Source: Membranihabitans marinus
Lineage (GTDB): Bacteria > Bacteroidota > Bacteroidia > Chitinophagales > Saprospiraceae
Assembly: GCF_019802045.1 (NCBI RefSeq)
Contig: NZ_JAHVHU010000002.1
Span: 124,001-188,000 of the forward strand
Reading direction: 5' to 3'
DNA: 64,000 nt
A program made the translations under genes and the position numbers. The notes beneath the pieces are model-generated. The model was not told the DNA's origin, made no database searches, and worked only from the letters and a program-made list of their open reading frames with translations. Shown in pieces: positions 44,465-53,800 of this stretch (positions are counted from its first letter, which is position 1; each line of letters starts with the position of its first letter).

Positions 44465-45991
44465 TTACACCCGTTGATCATCATTTTCTTTTTCGTCTTC
44501 ATTCTCTTCCTCATTTTTATCTTCCGTTTCCTGCTTCAAATGAGAAAAATCCCGGTCGGGGCTGATGGGGGTAATCTGAATTCCTTTTTGATCATTTGTG
44601 TCGGCCATGATTTTATTCCGAAACCGGATATCAAACTGCTCATAGGCCACTTCGATATCATTGATCCTGCACAAATTGATCAGTTCCCACCGGATCTCCG
44701 ATTTCATAGACCGAATGCTCATGATGCGCGTGGTCCAAAAGTACAATCTGATATTGAATGTGGATGCAGAGATGGAATTGAACAGCACCTGAGGCTGCGG
44801 ATAGGGGAGAACATCTTCATGTTGAGAAACCACTTCAAACATCAACTTTTCCAGCAATTTTAAATCCGTATCATAAGCGACACCCAGTTCAATGTGAAAC
44901 CGGGACTTATTGTCCATATGGGACAGATTGGTGATGGTTCCGTTGACGATCACAGAGTTGGGGATGATTTTCATGATGTTGTCCCGATCTCTTAGTATAG
45001 AAGTTCTGAGGCCTATTTTTTCAACTTCCCCATATTCTTCATCTTCGACTTCGAGTATGTTTCCAACCTCCACAGACCGTTCAAAAAGAAGGATAATACC
45101 GCTGAAAAAATCATTGAAAGTCTGCTGCAGCCCGATTCCAATCCCGACCAAAAGGGCTGCAAATCCACCAAAGATGATCGTCATATTATACCCCAGACTT
45201 CGAAAGGCAAACAAGACGGCCACGATATATATGAAATAAGATAAGAGTTGATTAAAGGAATACTGCCGACCCGGATCGACGGCTTTGTTCCGGTAAACGC
45301 CGCGAAGGAATATATTGATCAGTACAGAAATGACCAATCTCGCCAGCAGGATAATGACCATGATCTGTACAAGATCGCTGAGGTTTAACGAGAAACCCGG
45401 TTTGTCTTCGGTCCCGGAATCGGGTATAATGGTGGTATCCAGATTGAAAATATTCAATAAAAGCATGATAGCTACACCATAAACCGTGTATTGGATCGTC
45501 AGATTGGTCTTGCGTTTTACCTCCTCTTCCGTGATCTGTCGGCGTCCTCCAATCCTGTTTTTTTTCCTGGCTTTAATATTGTTCTCCAAAAGCCGGGTTA
45601 ACAATAGGTCGAGAAGCCGGGCCATTTGGATAATGATCAAACCTAGAATAATAGAACCAACTTTAAATACCCGAAATCCCTCTTTCGTAATGTCCCAGGT
45701 GAGGTCGAATTCTGTAACAGCCCAACTTAAAATGGAAAATTCGTGGAGTTCCAGGCCATAAACGATAATAAAAAGACTGCTGAATATCCAAAAGTACTTC
45801 AGAATGATACCGAGTTTCTTCTCATACATATCTCCTTTGTCCACTCGGAGTAACTTTGCTCCAGTCCGTCGGACAAACCGGTACATGAAATACAAGAGAA
45901 TGGCCACGAGAATGGCTAAAACCATTCGGGCGACTGGGATGGCATAGGCTTCCGTGATGTGGATTTCTATATCAAACAACTTGTTGATCAT
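44465..45991 (-). CDS. Mechanosensitive ion channel, MscS family
   Basis: 508 residues. Five or more membrane spans in the first about 290 residues (for example ARMVLAILVAILLYFMYRFV and FRVFKVGSIILGLIIIQMA), then the MscS pore helix and beta domain: GIGIGLQQTFNDFFSGIILL, SVEVGNILEVEDEEYGEVEK, IPNSVIVNGTITNLS. The C-terminal tail is acidic (about 15 Glu/Asp at the end). It releases solutes on hypo-osmotic shock. The ATG overlaps the rsmG stop by 4 nt (ATGA), so the two are translationally coupled. Confidence 0.93.
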   Translation of the reverse strand: MINKLFDIEIHITEAYAIPVARMVLAILVAILLYFMYRFVRRTGAKLLRVDKGDMYEKKLGIILKYFWIFSSLFIIVYGLELHEFSILSWAVTEFDLTWDITKEGFRVFKVGSIILGLIIIQMARLLDLLLTRLLENNIKARKKNRIGGRRQITEEEVKRKTNLTIQYTVYGVAIMLLLNIFNLDTTIIPDSGTEDKPGFSLNLSDLVQIMVIILLARLVISVLINIFLRGVYRNKAVDPGRQYSFNQLLSYFIYIVAVLFAFRSLGYNMTIIFGGFAALLVGIGIGLQQTFNDFFSGIILLFERSVEVGNILEVEDEEYGEVEKIGLRTSILRDRDNIMKIIPNSVIVNGTITNLSHMDNKSRFHIELGVAYDTDLKLLEKLMFEVVSQHEDVLPYPQPQVLFNSISASTFNIRLYFWTTRIMSIRSMKSEIRWELINLCRINDIEVAYEQFDIRFRNKIMADTNDQKGIQITPISPDRDFSHLKQETEDKNEEENEDEKENDDQRV

Positions 45992-46623
45992 GACAGTGGG
46001 ACGTAAATTAGGAATTTTTCATCGAACTCTTCTTCATTAAAATATTGATTGATCGATTCTTTCTCTGTATAGGTGCCCTTGGGCAGTGATTTGATTTCTT
46101 TGTCTACAGCTCCGCCTTTTAGTGTGATGAGTCCATTGGGAACCGCATTTCTTTCTTTTTTGGAAACCAATGGACGACTCCATTCTACCAGTTGGTCCAA
46201 CGGAGCGACGGCGCGTGATAATACAAAGTCGTATTTATCTTTGGTCTCTTCGGCCCGCGCTTGCCTGGCATAAACATTCTGAAGTCCCAATGCATCTGCG
46301 ACCTCTTGGACCACCATGATTTTTTTTCGGGTTCCATCGATGAGGTGAAAGTCGACATCCGGGTAGAAAATGGCCATAGGGATCCCTGGAAATCCACCGC
46401 CTGTGCCCAGATCCAGGATCCGACTTCCATTGGTGAAAGTTGTAAAGGCTGCGATGGACAAAGAATGAAGCACATGCCGGGTGTACAGATTGTCGATGTC
46501 TTTGCGGGAAATGACATTGATTTTACTGTTCCAGTCTTTGTACAAATTTTCCATTTTAGCAAATTGCTCCATTTGCTCGTCCGTGAAATCTGCGAAATAT
46601 TTTGTGATAACTTCTAATCCCAT
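45988..46623 (-). CDS. rsmG: 16S rRNA (guanine527-N7)-methyltransferase RsmG
   Basis: 211 residues from ATG 46623; upstream in-frame starts overlap the glycosyltransferase gene more deeply and add no conserved sequence. Typical features: WNSKINVISRKDIDNLYTRH with HVLHSLSI, the SAM-binding motif ILDLGTGGGFPGIPMAI, and SRAVAPLDQLVEW. It methylates G527 of 16S rRNA; loss of the enzyme gives low-level streptomycin resistance in other bacteria. The start overlaps the preceding glycosyltransferase by 10 nt and the stop overlaps the MscS gene. Confidence 0.96.
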   Translation of the reverse strand: MGLEVITKYFADFTDEQMEQFAKMENLYKDWNSKINVISRKDIDNLYTRHVLHSLSIAAFTTFTNGSRILDLGTGGGFPGIPMAIFYPDVDFHLIDGTRKKIMVVQEVADALGLQNVYARQARAEETKDKYDFVLSRAVAPLDQLVEWSRPLVSKKERNAVPNGLITLKGGAVDKEIKSLPKGTYTEKESINQYFNEEEFDEKFLIYVPLS

Positions 46624-47699
46624 TGTTGCTTGGTTATGATAAAAATATAAGGGGCTACCCATATCAGATACAAAACGTGTGCCCATTCGTACAGGTACAT
46701 TTTCCAAAAATCGGATGGGGTGTCAAGTTTTTTATAAAGTTTGCGCATCGACCCAAAGGTGGCTACTGTTTTCAGTCCCACAAATATTAAAAATAGATCA
46801 ATCCGCACAAATAAAAGATAGACTAATAGAATTTTTTCTACGATCATGGCCAGTAAAAATAGGGCTAGTCGAAGTTTCGATGCCCATGAGTAGTGCTTCC
46901 CACCGCTTTTGTGACGTGTTTTTTGACGGTACCAGGACTTCCAGTGAGCAGGTGGAGCGGAGTACACAAAGCTGTTCCGATCATGGCAGATATAAACCGG
47001 GTGTCGTTGGGCTGCTTCATTTACGAAGAGGTCGTCATCGCCGGTGGGGATGTGCTGGTGAGACGCAAAGGTGACGTCGGTATAAATGGATTTGTGGTAA
47101 GCCATATTGCGTCCCACACCCATGTAAGCATGTCCAGCACGAGCCCAACCCAGATATTGGAAGGCAGTAAGCAGGGTTTCCTGTTGAATGATAAAATTCA
47201 GAATCCCGGGCGCACGGGTGTACGGAGAGAAACCCAGTACTATGGCTGGCTGTTCGGGGATATGGGCTGCCATTGTTTTTAGCCAGGCCGGGCCGGGACG
47301 ACAGTCGATATCTGTGAGGATTACCCAATCCCCTGTAGCAGCTTTGATCCCGGTGGCCAGGGCGCCTTTTTTTCCGGGTAATGTCTTCACATGCTCTACA
47401 TACCGAATGTGGTTTTTGCTGTGGATAGGGTGCTCCATGATTGCTGGGTCCACCGGTACCGGTCCGTCATTCACCAGAATAACCTCAAAATTTGGATACA
47501 TCTGTTGTTTCAGACCATCCAATACCTTTGGCGTCTCATCCCATGTTTTATGAAAACAAATCACCACCGATAGAAAAGGTGTTTCTTGAGTCGTTGTGGA
47601 GTCGGGTTGAATATCGTTTGCGGCGCGACGGAAGATCACGTTCCAGTATAGGACCTGTATCAGCAGGCAAATCACAACCAGAATGATGATAAAATTCAT
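46614..47699 (-). CDS. Membrane glycosyltransferase family 2
   Basis: 361 residues. An N-terminal membrane anchor (IIILVVICLLIQVLYWNVIF) precedes a GT-A domain: LSVVICFHKTWDETPKVLDG, VILVNDGPVP, LTDIDCRPGP (metal-binding DxD-like), TGDDDLFVNE and the catalytic-type segment HWKSWYRQKTRH. Two or three C-terminal membrane helices follow (LRLALFLLAMIVEKILLVYL). This is a processive-type or lipid-linked sugar transferase of the cell envelope; the substrate is unknown. It heads a three-gene overlapping unit with rsmG and the MscS channel. Confidence 0.92.
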   Translation of the reverse strand: MNFIIILVVICLLIQVLYWNVIFRRAANDIQPDSTTTQETPFLSVVICFHKTWDETPKVLDGLKQQMYPNFEVILVNDGPVPVDPAIMEHPIHSKNHIRYVEHVKTLPGKKGALATGIKAATGDWVILTDIDCRPGPAWLKTMAAHIPEQPAIVLGFSPYTRAPGILNFIIQQETLLTAFQYLGWARAGHAYMGVGRNMAYHKSIYTDVTFASHQHIPTGDDDLFVNEAAQRHPVYICHDRNSFVYSAPPAHWKSWYRQKTRHKSGGKHYSWASKLRLALFLLAMIVEKILLVYLLFVRIDLFLIFVGLKTVATFGSMRKLYKKLDTPSDFWKMYLYEWAHVLYLIWVAPYIFIITKQQWD

Positions 47700-48037
47700 A
47701 CCCGTAAAGAACGGAAAAAGATTTAAGAGAGTGGACCTTGTCCGCGAAAACTAAAGAGGAAGGGGTGTCCCGTCGTACACTTAAGCGGGATGATTGGTAA
47801 ATCTGAGACCGGTAGCCACCGATGTGGTTTTGAGAGATATATCATAATAACGGGGCCTTTTACTATAGGGTCTTTTAGATGGATTAACCGGGCATGTGAT
47901 GAATATTGTTTCAGTTTATTGATGGATATATTTTATATATCTTATTTTTGATTGTTTTATTTCACCTCTTACGATTTACAAACGCCAATTGTTTATTCGA
48001 TAAAACGGGGGTGGTCTCAATCATGAAATGAATTATT
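47700..48037. other. Non-coding divergent promoter region
   Basis: 338 nt between divergent genes, so both promoters should lie here. The last about 45 nt before the regulator gene resemble the corresponding stretch before its paralogue at 55988 (shared GTGG, CAnTCA, TGA and TTTTGCGA blocks). No terminator or RNA gene is seen. Confidence 0.4.
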
Positions 48038-50311
48038 TTGCGATATATTTTTATCCTACTCACTATAATCCTGTATAATTCTTTTGCTTCAGCGCAATGT
48101 CCGGAGGGCGATATAACCTTTTCGACACAAAAACAAATTAATGTATTTGCCGATACTTATCCAAATTGTAATGAAATCAGCGGGAATGTTGTCATAGGGG
48201 TACCGTATGGCCGTACAGATATTCACGATTTGACCCCGTTGCGACGCATCAGGAACATTGGCGGACACTTCAATATTCTCAACAACCCGGAGTTGACTTC
48301 TTTGGACGGCCTGGACAGCCTGACTTCGGCCGGAGGTTACTTCAATGTATACAACAACCAGCGGTTGACAAATCTGGATGGATTGCAAAGCCTCTCTTCC
48401 ATCGCAGGCTCTCTTTGGGTCATTAAGAATACATCGTTGGTGTCCCTTAAAGGGTTGCAAAGTCTCCATTCCCTAAACGGATCCATTGATATATCGGACA
48501 ACACTTCCTTAACTTCTCTCGAGGGATTAGAGAATATAGACCCCGGCACGATCAAGACCACGCTGGACTTTATGATCGTACAGATTACGGATATCCGAAT
48601 CTGGGGCAATGACAATCTCCAGGATGGAGAATTTTCAAATATCACGCCCAATCTGGCCACCATCAATCCGGTAAAGCGCTTTCAAAACATGGCACACAAA
48701 ACCTATTCTCAGCGGGCAGTGGAAGCCAACTTGCTGTATAAGCACATGGAAAACATGACGGATTCGGTAGAGGCCTATCGGATATTCGGTCAACTGGAAT
48801 CGATCGCCCGGAACAGCAAAGACGGGAATATGGAATGGGAATTGGAACTATTAAAGACCAACTACCAGCTCAAGAACGGATCAGGTTCATTTACATCGCG
48901 AATTGCTCAGATGCAGGCATTGGCTGATCAATTCCGGCGGGAAAGAAAACCAATCATGGAAGCACGTGCACTAAAGTTTATTGCTTTTACATTCATTATG
49001 GACTATCAGAATTATGAGAAGCTATTTAAAACTTACCATTCATTAGAACAAATCATAGCTGATTTATCCCCTGAAGAATTTCCGGATTTGGCACAGTGTT
49101 ACATGATCATAGGGCGGACACACTATCGATTCAGAGATTATCATCAAGCCATTCATTATTTTCGCAAAGCGGCTGATTTGCCAAAAACACTCCTGAACAC
49201 CACTTTTGTCATGCATTCCATAAACAACCTGGGGCTGTGCTACCAAAAACTCAACCAACCCGATTCCTCCGATCATTACTTCAAAGGTATATTAAATGAT
49301 ACCACGTCTTACCCGGTCGAAGTATGGAAAGGGATTGCATCAGGTAATCTGGGATACAATCATTACCTTCGGGGTGAATATCAACAAGCCATCCCTTTGC
49401 TGCAACGGGATATCCTTACTGCCATTTCAAGGTGGGACTGGGGCCTGGCCACCGGTTCGCTCATTCCGCTGGCAGACATACGACTCAAACAAAATAATCT
49501 ACAAATAGCGGACTCACTTATCAATCAGGCACGGGATTATATTCATCGTTCTAATCAGACCGACCGATTGCGGCTTCTATTCCCCGTCATCAGCAAGTGG
49601 CATGCTGCTATGGGACACAAAACGCTTGCAGCAGAATATGTCGATTCTGCACAACTGGCCACTCAGGATTACAATGACAAATTTAATGCACTTAAACTTC
49701 TGCGAGCCCGGCAGGAACTTAACGCCAATCAGCTTCAATTGTACGAAGTCGAACGACAACGACTTTATCAACAACGGAATCTCATCAGTGTCATCGTCCT
49801 ATTACTGGTGGTTTTTGTATCCATTTTTATGTGGTATCGGACCAATAATTTTCGACGAAAACAAGAAATTCGAGAACTGGCTCTCAAAAATGCAAAGGAA
49901 TCACTTGAAAACGCGCGTTTGCGGTTGGTCGACCAGGCTCAGAAGATTCGGGATAATAATAAAGTGATCCAACAATTTCAGCAGGAATTCACCGAACATG
50001 ATCATTCGGCAGCACTCCGTGAACTCAAGAATGCGACTATCCTGACCAGCGAAGACTGGATCCTATTTAAGAAAAACTTTCAGGAAGCCTATCCGGACTT
50101 TTTGAGCACCCTGAAGACCCGGCACCCCGATCTCACCCCGTCGGAAACCCGATACCTCTGCCTGTTGAAGCTCAAGCTGACTAATCGGGAAATGGCTGCG
50201 GCTCAGGGGGTCTCTCCCCAGAGCATAAGAGTGACCACTTACCGGATACGTAAAAAACTTGATCTTGATGATCAGAAAGCCCTGGAGGCATTGATAAATG
50301 AAATTGAATAA
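48038..50311 (+). CDS. Membrane LRR-TPR-LuxR regulator (copy 1)
   Basis: 757 residues from a TTG start; the frame is closed just upstream and the nearest ATG (48028) is in another frame. Signal peptide 1-20 (cut before CPEGD); receptor-L/leucine-rich repeats at about 45-185 (GHFNILNNPELTSLDGLDSL and similar); TPR-like helical repeats at about 225-560 (AIHYFRKAADLP; CYQKLNQPDSSDHYF); one membrane span 582-600 (LISVIVLLLVVFVSIFMWY); a coiled coil 605-650; and a LuxR-type helix-turn-helix at about 698-745 (LTPSETRYLCLLKLKLTNRE, then VSPQSI). The layout predicts a periplasmic sensor that binds DNA from the membrane. It is followed by a giant T9SS surface-protein gene, as is its paralogue at 55988. 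Ligand and targets are unknown. Confidence 0.88.
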   Translation: MRYIFILLTIILYNSFASAQCPEGDITFSTQKQINVFADTYPNCNEISGNVVIGVPYGRTDIHDLTPLRRIRNIGGHFNILNNPELTSLDGLDSLTSAGGYFNVYNNQRLTNLDGLQSLSSIAGSLWVIKNTSLVSLKGLQSLHSLNGSIDISDNTSLTSLEGLENIDPGTIKTTLDFMIVQITDIRIWGNDNLQDGEFSNITPNLATINPVKRFQNMAHKTYSQRAVEANLLYKHMENMTDSVEAYRIFGQLESIARNSKDGNMEWELELLKTNYQLKNGSGSFTSRIAQMQALADQFRRERKPIMEARALKFIAFTFIMDYQNYEKLFKTYHSLEQIIADLSPEEFPDLAQCYMIIGRTHYRFRDYHQAIHYFRKAADLPKTLLNTTFVMHSINNLGLCYQKLNQPDSSDHYFKGILNDTTSYPVEVWKGIASGNLGYNHYLRGEYQQAIPLLQRDILTAISRWDWGLATGSLIPLADIRLKQNNLQIADSLINQARDYIHRSNQTDRLRLLFPVISKWHAAMGHKTLAAEYVDSAQLATQDYNDKFNALKLLRARQELNANQLQLYEVERQRLYQQRNLISVIVLLLVVFVSIFMWYRTNNFRRKQEIRELALKNAKESLENARLRLVDQAQKIRDNNKVIQQFQQEFTEHDHSAALRELKNATILTSEDWILFKKNFQEAYPDFLSTLKTRHPDLTPSETRYLCLLKLKLTNREMAAAQGVSPQSIRVTTYRIRKKLDLDDQKALEALINEIE

Positions 50312-50635
50312 GTTCGTCAAAATTAAACCGACCGCTTCTTGAAATGTCGCTTGTTAACTTGTTTTTAGGTCTGAAGATCTTTAATTAGATTAGTGTTCCT
50401 GGAACATAATATCATATGTTCACACAGCCCCCCTTAAACTTCATCCAGATTAATATAGCCCGGGTGTATCCGTAGTAAATCTTCTCTGTAAAAATTGATA
50501 ATGCATTGATTATCAGTTTGTCTTTTGCCCTTAGGGTTCCTCGTTTTCACTTTTGCAACGTTTTTGTAACGCACCTGTAACTCTTTTGTAACCCATCTTT
50601 TTCTTGATTGACTTTCCTTCCAACCATTTTTGCAT
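50312..50635. other. Non-coding gap after regulator copy 1
   Basis: 324 nt with no convincing frame, terminator or RNA gene. It probably holds the promoter for the small membrane ORF and giant surface protein that follow. Confidence 0.4.
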
Positions 50636-50824
50636 ATGGATTATCACAATCACAAGAATATTCCGCCTTGGATACTGATTATTCTGTTCCTGTTCATTGT
50701 CCTTGTACTCATATGGTGTTACTATGGATGGCAAATCAGAGCATTGGACAGGGAATCAACGATCGGAATTTTATTAATAAACATATGCATTTTCGAACCA
50801 GTTTATCAACCTAAAAACCCATGA
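50636..50824 (+). CDS. Possible small membrane protein coupled to the giant surface protein
   Basis: 62 residues from ATG 50636. The N-terminus is polar ([10 protein letters not shown]), then one hydrophobic segment ([20 protein letters not shown]) and a short tail with a second weakly hydrophobic patch ([10 protein letters not shown]). The TGA stop overlaps the ATG of the next gene (ATGA), which argues for translational coupling, though such an overlap can arise by chance. No known family; it may be non-coding. Confidence 0.4.
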   Translation: MDYHNHKNIPPWILIILFLFIVLVLIWCYYGWQIRALDRESTIGILLINICIFEPVYQPKNP

Positions 50825-53800
50825 AAACGATCAGCAATTTTACATTCACGATTTTTCTGACTCTTTTTACAGTTGTTCTTCCTGCACAAAATCCTGATGC
50901 CTTCATCACAACCTGGCAGGTCAATAATGGAGGCAGCATCCTGATTCCTGTAAATCCGTATGTAAGCGGGTACAACTTTACCGTAGACTGGGGCGATGGG
51001 AACACGACATCCGGTCATACCGGAGATGCCAGCCATACCTATGCCACTGCAGGTACCTATACCGTCTCCATTACCGGAAATTTTCCGGCGATCCAATTTG
51101 GCAGCCCGACCAGCAATGACTCCAACGACGAAAAGCTGCGAACCATCGAACAATGGGGCACGCAGGTCTGGCAAGGAATGGATAAGGCTTTTCATGGTTG
51201 TTCCAACCTAACCACGGAATCCGATACCGACGCCCCGGTATTTGCTCCCAACAGCACGCTGTTCAGCATGTTTTTGAGATGTTCCAATTTTAATTCCGAT
51301 CTCAATGACTGGGACTTATCCAACGTCATAGAAACCAAATATATGTTTGAGAGTGCAGCAGCTTTTAACGGTGCTATCAGCAACTGGGATGTTAAAAATG
51401 TGACCAGCATGCAATCGATGTTTCGTGGAGCATCCAGTTTTAATCAATATATCGGAAACTGGGATGTATCCAAGGTAATTTATATGGATTGGATGTTCAA
51501 ATTTGCCTCCAGTTTCAATCAGGATATTGGTGATTGGAAGGTTTTCAATGTCAAGAATATGAGTGGTATGTTTGCTTTCGCCTCTCAATTTAATCAGGAT
51601 CTCGGAAGCTGGACTGTATCCAAGGTTGAGAATATGAGCTTTATGTTTCAACATGCTGAGCAATTCAATCAGGACATTGGAGGCTGGAATGTATCCATGG
51701 TAACGCAAATGGCAAACATGTTTGATGGAGCTTCCGAATTTAATGGCGATATAGGAAGCTGGACTGTTGCAAATGTCACCAACATGGAATTCATGTTCTA
51801 TAGCGCTACCAATTTTGACCAGGATATAGGGGAATGGAATGTTTCCAAGGTTACTAATATGACATCGATGTTGGGAAATTCCGGCCTGTCCACTGCCCAC
51901 TACGATAACACCCTTACGGGGTGGGCTGCCCAAACTGTAGAACCCAATGTAACTCTTGGTGCCCAAAACCTCAAGTATTGCGCTGCTGTGGACGAACGTC
52001 AATCCCTGATCGATGACCACGGCTGGACCATAAGCGGGGATGCCGTAGAAAGCCCGACCTGCACCCCTCCCGATTTAGACGCCTTCATCACAACCTGGCA
52101 GGTCAATAATGGAGGCAGCATCCTGATTCCTGTAAATCCGTATGTAAGCGGGTACAACTATACCGTAGACTGGGGCGATGGAACAACGACATCCGGTCAT
52201 ACCGAAGATGCCAGCCACACCTATGCCACTGCAGGTACCTATACCGTCTCCATTACCGGAAATTTTCCGGCGATCCAATTTGGCAGCCCGACCAGCAATG
52301 ACTCCAACGACGAAAAGCTGCGAACCATCGAACAATGGGGCACGCAGGTCTGGCAAGGCATGGATAAGGCTTTTCATTGTTGTTCCAACCTAACCACGGA
52401 ATCCGATACCGACGCCCCGGTATTTGCTCCCAACAGCACGCTGTTCAGCATGTTTTCGGGATGTACCAATTTTAATTCCGATCTCAATGACTGGGACCTA
52501 ATCAACGTTTGGGAAACCAGTTTTATGTTTGCGAATGCGACAGCGTTTAACGGTGCTATCAGCAACTGGAACACATCCAATGTCACCAACATGCAATCGA
52601 TGTTTTATAATGCCAAAAAATTTGATCAAATCATTGGTGACTGGAATGTTTCCAAGGTCACCTACATGTTTGATATGTTTGCTTATGCTAGTGAATTCAA
52701 TCAGAATATCGGATCTTGGGACGTCTCTAGCGTAACCAACATGTCACATATGTTCGCATTAGCATCATTGTTTAACCAGGACATTAGTAATTGGTCGGTT
52801 TCCAATGTCACCCATATGAACTTAATGTTCTACAAAGCACGTAGTTTTAATCAGGATATCGGAGCATGGGACATCACCAACGTTACTGATATGGGAACAA
52901 TGTTGAGTTTAGCCAATCTTTCGACCAGTAATTATGACAATACCTTGATCGGATGGGCCACACAGAATGTGCAATCAAACGTCTCTCTCAATGCTGATGG
53001 TCTTACCTATTGTGGTGCCGTGGACGAACGACAATCCCTGATCGATGACCACGGCTGGATCATAAGCGGGGATGCCGTAGAAAGCCCGGCCTGCACTGCT
53101 GCCCCTGAAGACGCTTTCATCACGACCTGGCAGGTCAATAATGGAGGCAGCATCCTGATTCCGGTAAATCCGGATGTGAGCGGATACAACTATACCGTAG
53201 ACTGGGGCGATGGGAACACGACTTCTGGTCATACCGGAGATGCCAGCCATACCTATGCCACTGCAGGTACCTATACCGTCTCCATTACCGGAAATTTTCC
53301 AGCGATCCAATTTGGCAGCCCGACCAGCAATGACTCCAACGACGAAAAGCTGCGAACCATCGAACAATGGGGCACGCAGGTCTGGCAAGGGATGAATAAG
53401 GCTTTTCAGGGTTGTTCCAACCTAACCACGGAATCCGATACCGACGCCCCGGTATTTGGTCCCAACAGCACGCTGTTCAGCATGTTTTCGGGATGTACCA
53501 ATTTTAATTCCGATCTCAATGACTGGGACCTAATCAACGTTTGGGAAACCAGTTTTATGTTCGATAATGCGACTAAGTTCAACGGTAATATCAGCAACTG
53601 GAACACATCCAATGTCACTAACATGCAATGGATGTTCAGTCATGCTGAAAGTTTCAATCAGGATATCGGAAACTGGGATGTGTCCAATGTTATTTATATG
53701 GATCGGATGTTTTATAATGCCTTCAAATTCAATCAAGATCTTGGTAGTTGGAATGTTTCCAACGTGACCAATATGGTAGCTATGTTTCGATCTGCTTCCG

